A DNA stretch of 64,000 bases from Gemmatimonadota bacterium (lineage in GTDB: Bacteria > Gemmatimonadota > Gemmatimonadetes > Gemmatimonadales > GWC2-71-9): NCBI GenBank assembly GCA_029262195.1, contig JAJCZX010000034.1, forward strand, positions 1-64,000. Reading direction: 5' to 3'. Made by a program: the position numbers and the translations under genes. The notes beneath the pieces were generated by a model. That model was not told the origin of the DNA. It saw only the letters and a list, made by a program, of their open reading frames with translations, and ran no database searches. Positions 27,958-36,438 of the stretch are shown one piece after another. Numbering within the stretch: position 1 is the first letter of the stretch; each line of letters opens with the position of its first letter.

Positions 27958-28200
27958 GTGAAACGTAACGTTAGTGACCGGGCCATCGCCTTTGTAGGAA
28001 CGGCGCTGGTTGCCGTTACGGTATTGCCGTTGACTCGCTGGGCAGGGGCCTTCGACACCGGTTCCCCGTGGAGTAACTATCTGTCATCCTGGGTGGTCGG
28101 GGCGATACGAATTGTTAGCAATGTATCCTGGCTATCCGACCTGGCGACTTGCTTCGCCGAAAGGCTTACCCGACTCCTTGCCCCGCCTGGAGCTGATTGA
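27958..28200 (+). CDS. Small membrane protein in the glycosylation block
   Basis: 80 residues with a GTG start six bases after the GT2 stop. One clear membrane segment (AIAFVGTALVAVTVLPLT) near the N-terminus and a second amphipathic, hydrophobic stretch (NYLSSWVVGAIRIVSNVSWL). No recognised family. The tight spacing, and a stop codon that shares a base with the next start (TGATG), argue that it is a real gene. It may be a partner of the membrane glycosyltransferases. Confidence 0.6.
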   Translation: MKRNVSDRAIAFVGTALVAVTVLPLTRWAGAFDTGSPWSNYLSSWVVGAIRIVSNVSWLSDLATCFAERLTRLLAPPGAD

Positions 28201-30059
28201 TGCCGGTAATTAGCCTTCCCGAGAGCCACGGGCGGAGTTTTGGATTTCTGCGAGGAATTTCTCGACCTCTCCCTCCTATTGTCGTGCCGCTTCTTCTGGC
28301 CTTCGGTACTTTCGCTCCGTCATTTGCCAATGAGTTCGTCTACGATGACCAGTATATAATCGTTGAAAATGAAGCTCTCCATTCTCTGCAAAACTTCGCC
28401 GAAATTATCACCGGGAGTTGGTGGCCTGACGCGCTGTATCGTCCTTTTACGCAACTGACGTTTGCGTTTGATTGGGCCATCGGGCAGGGAAGCCCGGTTG
28501 TTTTTCACTTCATGAACGTGGCCTTTCATGTCTTTTGCACGCTACTGGTATTCCGGTTAGCGCGTCGAATGCTGCCAGTTGCCTCAGCTATAGTTGCTTC
28601 AAGTCTGTTTGCTGTGCATCCGGTGCATGTCGAGGCCGTTGCCAACGTCGTAGGTCGAGCCGAAGTGTTGGCGACCTTTTTTGTTCTCGGAGCTGCGCTG
28701 CTTTACCTGGCAGACGGAGATCTCGCTTCGAGGGGGATAAATTCCGGTCGCCGCTGGGCCACCTCGGTTGGCGTCATGGCGTTCTCTGTGCTCGCGTATG
28801 CGTCCAAAGAAAGCGCGCTTGCCCTCCCGGGGATTCTACTAATTCTGGATTGGCTGGTTGCCCGGCAAAACGACCGGCCGTTCGAGGACGTTTTACGGCA
28901 ACACTGGGTCCTTCTTCTGGGCACACTTGTTTTGGGGCTCGAGTGGCTGGTTGTGCGCGCTAACGTTCTTGGCGATCTGGCTGGAGACCATCCCGGTCCG
29001 GGCGTTTTCGGAGAAGATTTTTTCGGGCGCTTCACGGCGATGTCTCCCGTTGTTTTGGAGTGGGTGCGCCTTCTGGTGTTTCCCTTCCACCTGTCCGCGG
29101 ACTATTCTCCCGCTTACCTGCCTGGAGGGTGGAATTGGAGGGGAATTGTCGGATTACTCGTCGTGATCGGTCTGATTGTTGTGGCCGTTCGCAATCGACG
29201 CAGCCGCCCAATAGTTACGTTTGCTCTGGCCTGGCTTGGTGGCTCGCTTCTTATCGTTTCCAATCTCATCGTACCGTCAGGAGTTCTTCTCGCCGAGCGT
29301 TCTCTTTATTTGCCGTCTGTTGGTTTCTGCTTGCTGCTGGGTTTCTTGGTATCGAAGGGGGGCGTTCAGAGGAACTTGCTGGTGGGGATTGTTTCGGTCG
29401 TTGTCGGACTGGGAGTCGCTCGTTCGATCGAGCGGGTTTCCGTGTGGAAAAACCCCACCACTTTCTTCCCGCGGTTGGTGGTCGATGCCCGGGGGTCTTT
29501 CAGGAGTTACTGGGTTGCCGGTGCAATTGCTTATCAACAGGGCGATCGGGAAACCGGCGAGCAACTGATGAGGGCGGCGATTGATGTCTATCCGATTTTT
29601 CCGAATGTATGGAACAGCCTGGCGACGGAGTTCGAGAGCGAAGAACGGTGGTCCGAGGCGGGAGATTTTTTCCTCGCCGCATACAGGATTGATCGGACCC
29701 GATTAAACGATGCAGTAAGCGCCATGTCCAACTACATCAGGGGAGAACGTTACGACCGTGCAGTTTCAGTTGCCCGAACGGCCCTGGCCGACGGGAGCTC
29801 TGATTACAGGCTGTTGGTATTACTGGCGGACGTGGCATTGGCCAGGGAGGAACCATTGCGGGCCATGACCTATCGCAGGCAGGTGGCTTTTCGGCTTTCG
29901 GATGTCTGGCAGTACTGGTACCTGACCGCAGAGGCGGCGGTCCTGGCGGACTACTGCCCGGAGGCCTCCAGATCGCTGGAGCGGGTGGAAGCCTTAAACC
30001 CGGGCTTCACCGACGAGTTGGATGTCGTGGTGCGTTATGCGACGATGAGCTGCGAGTGA
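28200..30059 (+). CDS. TMTC-like membrane O-glycosyltransferase with C-terminal TPRs (paralogue 1)
   Basis: 619 residues from ATG 28200. About ten membrane segments span residues 20-400, then tetratricopeptide-like helices from about 430 to the end. The first loop has FVYDDQYIIVEN, with the acidic pair expected of a GT-C catalytic site, then LYRPFTQLTFAFDW, FHFMNVAFHVFCTLLVF and SLFAVHPVHVEAVANVVGRAE. This series of motifs is the signature of TMTC proteins (GT105), which in animals O-mannosylate proteins using dolichyl-phosphate mannose. Bacterial homologues are mostly uncharacterised. It is followed by a GTGA overlap with the next gene. I infer transfer of a lipid-linked sugar to an exported protein. 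Confidence 0.8.
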   Translation: MPVISLPESHGRSFGFLRGISRPLPPIVVPLLLAFGTFAPSFANEFVYDDQYIIVENEALHSLQNFAEIITGSWWPDALYRPFTQLTFAFDWAIGQGSPVVFHFMNVAFHVFCTLLVFRLARRMLPVASAIVASSLFAVHPVHVEAVANVVGRAEVLATFFVLGAALLYLADGDLASRGINSGRRWATSVGVMAFSVLAYASKESALALPGILLILDWLVARQNDRPFEDVLRQHWVLLLGTLVLGLEWLVVRANVLGDLAGDHPGPGVFGEDFFGRFTAMSPVVLEWVRLLVFPFHLSADYSPAYLPGGWNWRGIVGLLVVIGLIVVAVRNRRSRPIVTFALAWLGGSLLIVSNLIVPSGVLLAERSLYLPSVGFCLLLGFLVSKGGVQRNLLVGIVSVVVGLGVARSIERVSVWKNPTTFFPRLVVDARGSFRSYWVAGAIAYQQGDRETGEQLMRAAIDVYPIFPNVWNSLATEFESEERWSEAGDFFLAAYRIDRTRLNDAVSAMSNYIRGERYDRAVSVARTALADGSSDYRLLVLLADVALAREEPLRAMTYRRQVAFRLSDVWQYWYLTAEAAVLADYCPEASRSLERVEALNPGFTDELDVVVRYATMSCE

Positions 30060-31552
30060 GCAGGATACCGTTTCGGCCGAGCAACTGGTCTCTCGTGGTT
30101 GGAATGTTCGTTTTCATCGTGGCTTTGTGGGCCCAGTCAGACGCGTTGGTGGGAGCATTCTACGATGACGGCATCTACCTGGTCCTTGCCAGAGCCCTGG
30201 CAGGTGGTGAGGGCTATGTTTATTCACACCTTCCTGGTACGCCTCAGGCGGTACATTATCCCCCGTTCTATCCTTTTGTGATCAGCCTCCTGTGGCGCAT
30301 CTGGCCGCAATTTCCCAACAACCTTTCTCTGTTCCAACTCTTTGATTCCATGGCCCTGGCCGGGGCGGCAATTGTGATAGCCAACCAGATTCGGAAGTGG
30401 GCAACTCCTCACTGGATCAAGTCAGTGGCAATAGTGACGTCTTTCTCAGCTTTTCCTTTGCTTACACTGGTGGCGGTCCGGTTCTCGGAGCCCCTCTTCC
30501 TTTTGCTTTTAGCAGCTGCGGTTAGTCTGGCTGACGGCGAAGAAATCTCTTTGCGTAACGCGGCTCTGGCGGGGCTTCTGGCCGGTTTTGCCATCCTGAC
30601 GCGGAGTGTTGGACTGGCGGCGCTTGTGGGGATATCGATCTCCTACCTCCTTCGTCGTGACGTTCGTTCGGCTGCGGTCGCGACCGTTTCTGGACTGATA
30701 ATTGTGGCGCCATGGTTGGTGCACGTCCGAAAGTACTCTGCGGCAATCGATAGCCGGTTGGCCACGGTCTACGGTAGCTATGGGGACGTTGTCAATGGTG
30801 CCGGCATCGGATCTGTGATCTCCGGAGCCGATCTCAGGGTTTTCGGACCAGCGGCGCGGTTGTTGATTCCTTCGCTTCCAGGGGTCCTCTGGTGGCTGGT
30901 GGCGTGTACTGTGGCAGGTGTCTCGGTTTACGGCGCCTTCAAATTGTGGCCGCGTGCTCGAGCCCTTGTGTTAACTCTTGCCCTATACTCGACCGTCGTC
31001 ACTGTGTGGCCGTACGCGCCTGATCGGTTTGTGTGGGTTTTGCTGCCGTGGTGGTTTCTGTGCCTGGGGGCTGGCTTACACCACCTCTACCAGTTTCGCG
31101 GAGCATTGAGGTGGATTGCGATCGCAGTGGCCGCAATCGTGATTGTCGGCTTTGTCCCTCGGGAAGTTAATGCCTTGAAAGGTCACCGGTTCACCCGGAC
31201 CGCAGAGGCGATCAGCGCCCCCTTCGGCCTCTTGATCCCTTCAGTGGTTCAGGAGTTGCCGACCGACGCGGTAATCGCGTCAGGCGACGAGGCTCTGGTT
31301 TTCCTGTACACCGGAAGGCAAGCGGTACCCGCTTCGCTCGTTCGTTTTGAACGATCTGAATTGTTGCCGTTTTCTGCGGCTGAAACGTTGAGATTTTATT
31401 GTGAAAACACAGTGACCCACCTTTTTAAGTCGGCTGAAGGCGATCCTGTGATAGACCTCGTTGACCATTGGGAATCGAATTTCCCCGGGGTGTTGACGCA
31501 ACTTTTTGCGGTTCGGTCCGGTCCAGCCTTGTACGAGGTCCACTGCCCGTGA
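30056..31552 (+). CDS. GT39/ArnT-like membrane glycosyltransferase
   Basis: 498 residues from GTG 30056, overlapping the previous stop as GTGA. About eleven membrane segments. The first periplasmic loop has GAFYDDGIYLVLARALAGG with the Asp pair in the GT-C position, then VHYPPFYPFVISLLWRI, typical of the PMT/ArnT (Pfam GT39-like) superfamily. No TPRs; the C-terminal part (about 400-498) is a small soluble domain. Such enzymes transfer a sugar from a polyprenyl-phosphate donor to lipid or protein at the outer face of the inner membrane. It lies between two TMTC-like paralogues. Confidence 0.8.
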   Translation: MSRIPFRPSNWSLVVGMFVFIVALWAQSDALVGAFYDDGIYLVLARALAGGEGYVYSHLPGTPQAVHYPPFYPFVISLLWRIWPQFPNNLSLFQLFDSMALAGAAIVIANQIRKWATPHWIKSVAIVTSFSAFPLLTLVAVRFSEPLFLLLLAAAVSLADGEEISLRNAALAGLLAGFAILTRSVGLAALVGISISYLLRRDVRSAAVATVSGLIIVAPWLVHVRKYSAAIDSRLATVYGSYGDVVNGAGIGSVISGADLRVFGPAARLLIPSLPGVLWWLVACTVAGVSVYGAFKLWPRARALVLTLALYSTVVTVWPYAPDRFVWVLLPWWFLCLGAGLHHLYQFRGALRWIAIAVAAIVIVGFVPREVNALKGHRFTRTAEAISAPFGLLIPSVVQELPTDAVIASGDEALVFLYTGRQAVPASLVRFERSELLPFSAAETLRFYCENTVTHLFKSAEGDPVIDLVDHWESNFPGVLTQLFAVRSGPALYEVHCP

Positions 31553-33366
31553 TTTCCAGGAAGCTGGCTGTAGCCATTCCGTTTGCGGTTGCCGTCCTCG
31601 TCTTTAGTAATTCCGTTTTGAACCGGTGGGCGTTGGATGACCATGCTTTGATCGCCAACAACCCCGCTGCGCACTCGATTCAGGGCGCGTTGGACGGCTT
31701 CTTCGAACCATACTGGCCTCCTGACGAAAACGGACACTCTGCCGGTCTGTATCGACCCCTGGCGACCCTCTCGTACGCCGTCGAGTGGACGTTCTCGGGT
31801 GGAAGCCCGGCGGTATCGCATATCTCAAACGTATTTCTACACGCTTTTGCCACCGGGCTGGTTGTTCTGGTAGCCCTGGCCTGGCTTTCTCCACTTGGGG
31901 CAATGGTTGCTGGGCTGGTGTTCGCGGTTCATCCTGTCCACACAGAGGCGGTCGCCAATGTCATCGGCCGCGCCGAAGTGATGTCTGCAATAGGGTTGCT
32001 GGTTGCCGTTGTGGCCGCGAGGCGATACAGGCGGACTGCGAGCGACGAAAGAGCATGGCACTGGGCGCTGGTTACTCTCGGTGCCGTGATTTTTGCGCAG
32101 CTCTCAAAGGAAAACGGAGTGGTCGCTATTGCGATAATTGCTCTGGATCACCTGGTGGATCGCCGGCCCGTACTGCGGCCGACGTTTCAGCTGTATTGGC
32201 TTGTGGCAGCACTTACTCTGTCCTGGCTCTACATATGGGCTTCGATTGCTGGCGGTGCTGTCGACCTGACGGTAGCTCCCGGAATTAGGTGGCTGAGTTT
32301 CCCGGAGCGCCTGGCCACAGCTTTGCCGGTCCAGCTGGAAGTTGTCCGCCTCCTGGTCTGGCCGATGAATCTCGCTGCCAGCTATGATCCGCAACTCATC
32401 CCCCAGCGAACTGAATTTGGTCTGCTGGCCGTCGCCGGGGCCATTGTCGCAGCTTCGATAGTTCTTCTCGGAGTCGCATTGATCCGAAAAGCTCCCGCGA
32501 TCGCCTTCGGATTGATCGCCGCAGTTATCTCGTACGCCCCGACCTCCAATCTGGTTTTTTCGGCTGGCCTGATGCTCGGGGAACGAACTCTCTATTTCAG
32601 TTCGATAGCACCCGTACTTGTCGTCGGATGGTTGGCAAGCAATGCCAGGAGTGATCTAAGGAGGCCTTTGTTTGCCAGTGTGGCTCTCATCCTGATGGTG
32701 TTTGGAGTACGGACGGTTTTAAGAAACCCGTTCTGGGTCGACATGCGTAGCGTTATTACGAACGATTTGCTGGAGCATCCCGAGGGTTTTCGCACACAAT
32801 TTCGAATAGGAGAAGCTTTTGAGGCAATTGGAGATTCCAATCAAGCACTCTCGTACTATCTGACGGCTGTCGAACTGTTTGATCGCGATCCGTTTGCATC
32901 CAAACAACTAGTGGATCTCGCGTTGGCCATGGGCAGGGAGAACCTGGCGTTAAGCGAGAGTGGTCGCGCTTTCGGAATCGCTCCGTTTCATGCCGATATC
33001 GTGGCACTTCATGCACGCACTCTGGTGGCTACCGGTCGCCGGGATTCTGCGATCGCCATTGTTCGAGAGGCGTTCGATAACGACGCCACTTCGACAACGG
33101 CCCGGATTTACAATGAGGTGGCGGTTACTGCATCGAGCCCGGATTGGGCCGTCAGGTTCTCTCAGGCCCGGTTTTCGTGGCTTTCTGGTCGCCCTTTAGA
33201 AGCAACCTCTCAACTGTTCGAATTGGTGGACATCGAGGTGTCTCAGGGCGAAAGCGAGTATTTTTGCTGGGAATTTGGGAAAACTCGGGGGATCATGGAG
33301 GCAATCGCCTCAAACAGATTAAGAGAACTGGAATTGCTAGCTGGCGCTCATGGGTGCGATGCCTGA
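31549..33366 (+). CDS. TMTC-like membrane O-glycosyltransferase with C-terminal TPRs (paralogue 2)
   Basis: 605 residues from GTG 31549, which overlaps the previous stop as GTGA; 27 upstream in-frame codons are rejected. Same build as the paralogue at 28200: WALDDHALIANNPAAHS with the acidic pair, LYRPLATLSYAVEW, HISNVFLHAFATGLVVL, LVFAVHPVHTEAVANVIGRAE. Membrane segments to about residue 400 are followed by TPR-like helices (GEAFEAIGDSNQALSYYLTA). The two paralogues keep the motifs but differ widely elsewhere, so they may act on different acceptors or make successive transfers. It is the last gene before the pilin promoter region. Confidence 0.8.
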   Translation: MISRKLAVAIPFAVAVLVFSNSVLNRWALDDHALIANNPAAHSIQGALDGFFEPYWPPDENGHSAGLYRPLATLSYAVEWTFSGGSPAVSHISNVFLHAFATGLVVLVALAWLSPLGAMVAGLVFAVHPVHTEAVANVIGRAEVMSAIGLLVAVVAARRYRRTASDERAWHWALVTLGAVIFAQLSKENGVVAIAIIALDHLVDRRPVLRPTFQLYWLVAALTLSWLYIWASIAGGAVDLTVAPGIRWLSFPERLATALPVQLEVVRLLVWPMNLAASYDPQLIPQRTEFGLLAVAGAIVAASIVLLGVALIRKAPAIAFGLIAAVISYAPTSNLVFSAGLMLGERTLYFSSIAPVLVVGWLASNARSDLRRPLFASVALILMVFGVRTVLRNPFWVDMRSVITNDLLEHPEGFRTQFRIGEAFEAIGDSNQALSYYLTAVELFDRDPFASKQLVDLALAMGRENLALSESGRAFGIAPFHADIVALHARTLVATGRRDSAIAIVREAFDNDATSTTARIYNEVAVTASSPDWAVRFSQARFSWLSGRPLEATSQLFELVDIEVSQGESEYFCWEFGKTRGIMEAIASNRLRELELLAGAHGCDA

Positions 33367-33478
33367 TGCATTTCGCCTAATCCGTCTTGCGACATCCGCC
33401 CGAATTTGCATTTTGACAGGACACAGTGGTTGCCTGGGTTTTGAAACAACTACAGGTGACATGCGTTAAATTCTTGTA

Positions 33479-33494
33479 ACGTAATGATTTACGT
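33479..33494. promoter_or_regulatory. Inverted repeat upstream of the pilA sigma-54 promoter
   Basis: Perfect ACGTAA-TGAT-TTACGT, 17 bases upstream of the GGCAC box. The position suits an activator site. I cannot say that PilR binds it. Confidence 0.4.
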
Positions 33495-33510
33495 ATGCGG
33501 TGTCCGAGCG

Positions 33511-33525
33511 GGCACGGGGTTTGCA
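33511..33525 (+). promoter_or_regulatory. Sigma-54 (-24/-12) promoter of pilA
   Basis: GGCAC, five bases, TTGCA: an exact match to the core of the sigma-54 consensus, with the invariant GG and GC in the correct spacing. It lies 71 bases upstream of the pilA start, so the predicted transcript has a leader of about 60 bases with a small hairpin (GGGCT-AGG-AGCCC, 33553-33565). A PilR-type activator is encoded upstream in this window. Confidence 0.88.
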
Positions 33526-33595
33526 AAAGCCCTACCCGCAAATTGTTAGACTGGGCTAGGAGCCCGGAGTTTTCACACCGCATTAGGGAGACACT

Positions 33596-33973
33596 ATGTT
33601 GGATCGCAAGGGTTTTACACTGATTGAGTTGCTTATCGTGGTTGTGATTATCGGTATTCTGGCCGCTATCGCAATTCCGAAATTCTCGAACACGCGTGAG
33701 AAAGCGTATATCGCTTCTATGAAGTCAGATCTTCGTAATCTCGCCACGGCGCAAGAGTCCTACTTCGCCGACAACGTTACGTACACCAGCAGTCTTACCG
33801 CTATTGGAGCCGGTGAGTCGCAGGGTGTCAGCATCACCATCGCTAACGTTGGTGGTACCGGTTGGAGTGCCACTGGTGCTCATAACGCCACCACCAAAAC
33901 GTGTGCGATTTACTTCGGTACGTCCGCCGTTGCTCCGGCCGACACTGAAGGTGAGGTGAAGTGCACGACCTAA
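33596..33973 (+). CDS. pilA: Type IV major pilin PilA (copy 1)
   Basis: 125 residues with ribosome site AGGGAG five bases before ATG 33596. Leader MLDRKG is cut before Phe: G-FTLIELLIVVVIIG with Glu5, the canonical type IVa prepilin site. The hydrophobic N-terminal helix is followed by KFSNTREKAYIASMKSDL. The globular part is short and very rich in Ser and Thr, with a Cys pair near the C-terminus (TKTCAIYFG and VKCTT) that can form the D-region disulfide. It is expressed from the -24/-12 promoter at 33511. The Ser/Thr-rich head and upstream glycosyltransferase genes suggest O-glycosylation. Confidence 0.95.
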   Translation: MLDRKGFTLIELLIVVVIIGILAAIAIPKFSNTREKAYIASMKSDLRNLATAQESYFADNVTYTSSLTAIGAGESQGVSITIANVGGTGWSATGAHNATTKTCAIYFGTSAVAPADTEGEVKCTT

Positions 33974-33999
33974 GGGTCTAGCACTTTCCGGAAACAACC

Positions 34000-34034
34000 G
34001 AGGGCGGCGGTGGTTATCGCCGCCCTCATGTTTT
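34000..34034 (+). terminator. Terminator or processing hairpin between the two pilA genes
   Basis: Perfect 10-base stem GAGGGCGGCG / CGCCGCCCTC with an 8-base loop, followed by ATGTTTTCC. The T-run is interrupted, so partial read-through into the second pilin gene is likely. Confidence 0.75.
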
Positions 34035-34076
34035 CCTTCTCGAACCGACACTCGTCCAAATATTCTGGGGGTGACC

Positions 34077-34457
34077 ATGACCGACCGACGAAGCGGTTTC
34101 ACTCTAATAGAACTTCTGATCGTTGTTGTTATTATCGGAATTCTGGCAGCGATTGCTATTCCCAAATTCTCCAACACCCGGGAAAAAGCATACATCGCCT
34201 CGATGAAATCAGATCTGCGCAATCTGGTTATGGCCCAGGAAAATTACCACGCCACCTACACTACTTTCACCACGTCGATGACCGCCATGGATGCGACATC
34301 GTCCCAGGGAGTCACGGTTTCCCTGCAGAACGTATCCGGGACGGGGTGGGCTGGTACCGCCTCCCACAATGCCACGACGAAATCGTGCGCAGTCTACGTC
34401 GGAGGGGCCCCTGTGACTGCCCCGGCCACCGAGTCCGCCATAGTTACCTGCGACTAA
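34077..34457 (+). CDS. pilA: Type IV pilin PilA (copy 2)
   Basis: 126 residues from ATG 34077 (a GTG two codons earlier is possible); GGGGG precedes it. Leader MTDRRSG, then FTLIELLIVVVIIG with Glu5. From the cleavage Gly through SDLRNL the protein is identical to copy 1, yet the DNA differs at many third positions. The globular part is again Ser/Thr-rich with a C-terminal Cys pair (TKSCAVYVG, VTCD) but is otherwise divergent. No second sigma-54 box lies in the 100 bases upstream, so it probably depends on read-through or a weak promoter. It may be a minor or alternative subunit. Confidence 0.92.
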   Translation: MTDRRSGFTLIELLIVVVIIGILAAIAIPKFSNTREKAYIASMKSDLRNLVMAQENYHATYTTFTTSMTAMDATSSQGVTVSLQNVSGTGWAGTASHNATTKSCAVYVGGAPVTAPATESAIVTCD

Positions 34458-34568
34458 TCGGCACCGATCTAAAGCCCTCCATCGTTTTTTCTGAACGCAA
34501 CTGCGTTTGCCTGGTTATCGGTTAGAACAATATTCACATAAAATGGCGATTCCTTTAATGGAGTCACC

Positions 34569-35360
34569 ATGTTCCGCCTCTCGAAATCTGCCGGTTTTTC
34601 ACTGGCCGAAATCATCACCGTTCTGGCTGTCTTTTCGGTCCTCTCCGCCTCGGCGCTCAGGATCGTCGTGAGGGTAGGGCGTTCCTACCGGGAACAGGTC
34701 GAGCGTTTGGCTATCAACCGTGATCTACGGGTCGGGATTACGATCGTGACGCGCGAGTTGATGAATTTGAGTGCCTCCGATCCCGCTGGCTCAGATATTT
34801 TGTCACTTTCTAGAAGCGACCTGGTCTACAATTCTATGCGGGTTTTGGCTCATTTGTGTCGCCCGGCAGATGCTGGAGATGTTGAGTTGGTTGTAGCTCG
34901 GGATTCGGTCTTCGGCTATCGGAGTTTTGACCCAAACACCGATTCGCTACTGTTGCACGCGGGGATGGGCGAGTGGGTGCGGGTGGATCTTGGCGTAATT
35001 TCAGGTCAGGCGGACTGTCCGGACAGCTCGGCATCTCTCCGTCTGGGCGTTTCTCCAGTCCCACGGGGCTTTGACACGGGAACGCCCGTCAGAGGATTCG
35101 AGGGTGCTCGCCTGCACCTGTATCGCAGCGATGGATTCTGGTTGGGGGCCAACCGCCGTAGGAAAAACGGAACTTGGACACGTACCCAACCGATCATTGG
35201 GCCTTTGAGTCAGGACGGTTTTCAACTTGAGTTCTACGACGATGGGGTGCGAACCACCGACCGTGCGCTTGTCAAATTAGTAGCCGTCCGCCTCGCCATG
35301 TTGGGTCCTCAAACAGGTATTTTAGACACAATTGAGGCCGAAGTTGCGATCCGGAATTAA
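34569..35360 (+). CDS. Minor prepilin, PilW/GspJ-like
   Basis: 263 residues. Type III cleavage signal KSAG-FSLAEIITVLAVFSVLSAS with Glu5, then RIVVRVGRSYREQVERL, as in PilW/GspJ-type minor pseudopilins. The remaining 220 residues are beta-rich with paired Cys (LAHLCRP, ADCPDSS). Minor pilins of this type prime assembly and sit at the tip. The ribosome site GGAG lies six bases before ATG 34569. The next gene overlaps or starts about ten bases downstream depending on its start. Confidence 0.75.
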   Translation: MFRLSKSAGFSLAEIITVLAVFSVLSASALRIVVRVGRSYREQVERLAINRDLRVGITIVTRELMNLSASDPAGSDILSLSRSDLVYNSMRVLAHLCRPADAGDVELVVARDSVFGYRSFDPNTDSLLLHAGMGEWVRVDLGVISGQADCPDSSASLRLGVSPVPRGFDTGTPVRGFEGARLHLYRSDGFWLGANRRRKNGTWTRTQPIIGPLSQDGFQLEFYDDGVRTTDRALVKLVAVRLAMLGPQTGILDTIEAEVAIRN

Positions 35361-35370
35361 TACTGGTTCT

Positions 35371-36432
35371 ATGATGTGTCTTCGTTGTCGAGATACTGGC
35401 GCCGGATTTGCTCTCATTGGTGTGCTCGTCATGATGGTCACGACCGGTTTGATGGTATCGGGAATTTTTCTCTGGGCTTTGGCAGACTCGCGACAGGGAC
35501 GCAATTCACTGCTGGTGGAGCAAGGATTCCGAGCGTCCGAGGTCGGACTGGCGGCTGTGTTGAGCTCGAACGAAATGGCTCCGATGAACGGTCCCGCTGG
35601 TACCGGGAGAGTCGAAGCCGATTGGGTTGGAATGGGCCGCGCTCATGCGTTGGTCCGATCTGTCGGCTTCAGTGCCGGGGATCTTGCGAGGAGGGAGACT
35701 GCCGTTCTCGTCGAGTTTCGAACACCGGGTTTCTTGAAACCGCTTGCCGCATTGACCGCAACGGGAGTGGATGGTGGCCTCGGGATTTGGGCGTCCGGGA
35801 TCGACTCAGCGGGTATGGGGCCAGATTGTCAGCCGCCGCTCGACGTGCCAGGTGCCATTTTTTCAGGCGATACTACCGTTTTTTCTATCTGCCCTACGTG
35901 TTTGGAGGGAAATCCCCCCGTATTGGTTGGCGATTCTTTGGTAAATTCAGTCCCCGGGCCCCGCTTCGAAGCCCTCAAAGAGACCGCAGATTACAGTTTC
36001 GGTGGCGGGACGCTCAGGCGGATAGGGCCCAAATACATGTCTGCGGCCGAGTGCGACACCTCAAACCCCAATAACTGGGGCGATTGGCGGACCACCGGAC
36101 CCTGCTCGCAGCATCGGCCTGTGATCCACTCGTCCGGCGACCTTGTGGTCATCGGAGGTGGTGGGCAAGGAATCCTCATCGTAGACGGTGGTCTGGAGTT
36201 GAGCGGTGGTTTCGAATTCGACGGGCTGGTTGTGGTGAGAGGGCAACTGAAAATTGGGAACGACGGGGCTTTGATAAGAGGAGCCGTTGTTGCAGGGCAT
36301 ATGGTTTTCCCCAAAAATTCCTCGTTTTCAGGCCCTTTTGTGCAGTATTCGTCCTGCGCGGTTGAGTTGGCCAGTCGAAACCATCGGGTGGGTACTCCAT
36401 TAGAACGCCGATCGTGGGTTCCTTTGTATTGA
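35371..36432 (+). CDS. PilX-like pilus-associated protein with a polymer-like C-terminal domain
   Basis: 353 residues from ATG 35371; the longer frame from 35332 would overlap the previous gene and place 13 more residues before the membrane segment. The N-terminus TGAGFALIGVLVMMVTTGLMVSG resembles the PilX N-terminal helix, but position 5 after the Gly is Gly, not Glu. Cys pairs occur at CPTC and others. Near the end, GGLELSGGFEFDGLVVVRG and GALIRGAVVAG resemble the short repeating beta-strands of a right-handed beta-helix, as in bactofilin-like or PilX-associated domains. It is probably a minor tip component. Family assignment is tentative. Confidence 0.6.
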   Translation: MMCLRCRDTGAGFALIGVLVMMVTTGLMVSGIFLWALADSRQGRNSLLVEQGFRASEVGLAAVLSSNEMAPMNGPAGTGRVEADWVGMGRAHALVRSVGFSAGDLARRETAVLVEFRTPGFLKPLAALTATGVDGGLGIWASGIDSAGMGPDCQPPLDVPGAIFSGDTTVFSICPTCLEGNPPVLVGDSLVNSVPGPRFEALKETADYSFGGGTLRRIGPKYMSAAECDTSNPNNWGDWRTTGPCSQHRPVIHSSGDLVVIGGGGQGILIVDGGLELSGGFEFDGLVVVRGQLKIGNDGALIRGAVVAGHMVFPKNSSFSGPFVQYSSCAVELASRNHRVGTPLERRSWVPLY

Positions 36433-36438
36433 CCCAAA

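Noticed and set aside
34457..34500. Hairpin plus T-run after the second pilin as a terminator
   Set aside because: The only stem (ATCGG-CA-CCGAT) has a two-base loop and is far from the T-run.
34010..34525. 171-codon plus-strand frame over the second pilin
   Set aside because: It is out of frame with a complete prepilin, begins in a terminator hairpin and is rich in Ser, Arg and His.
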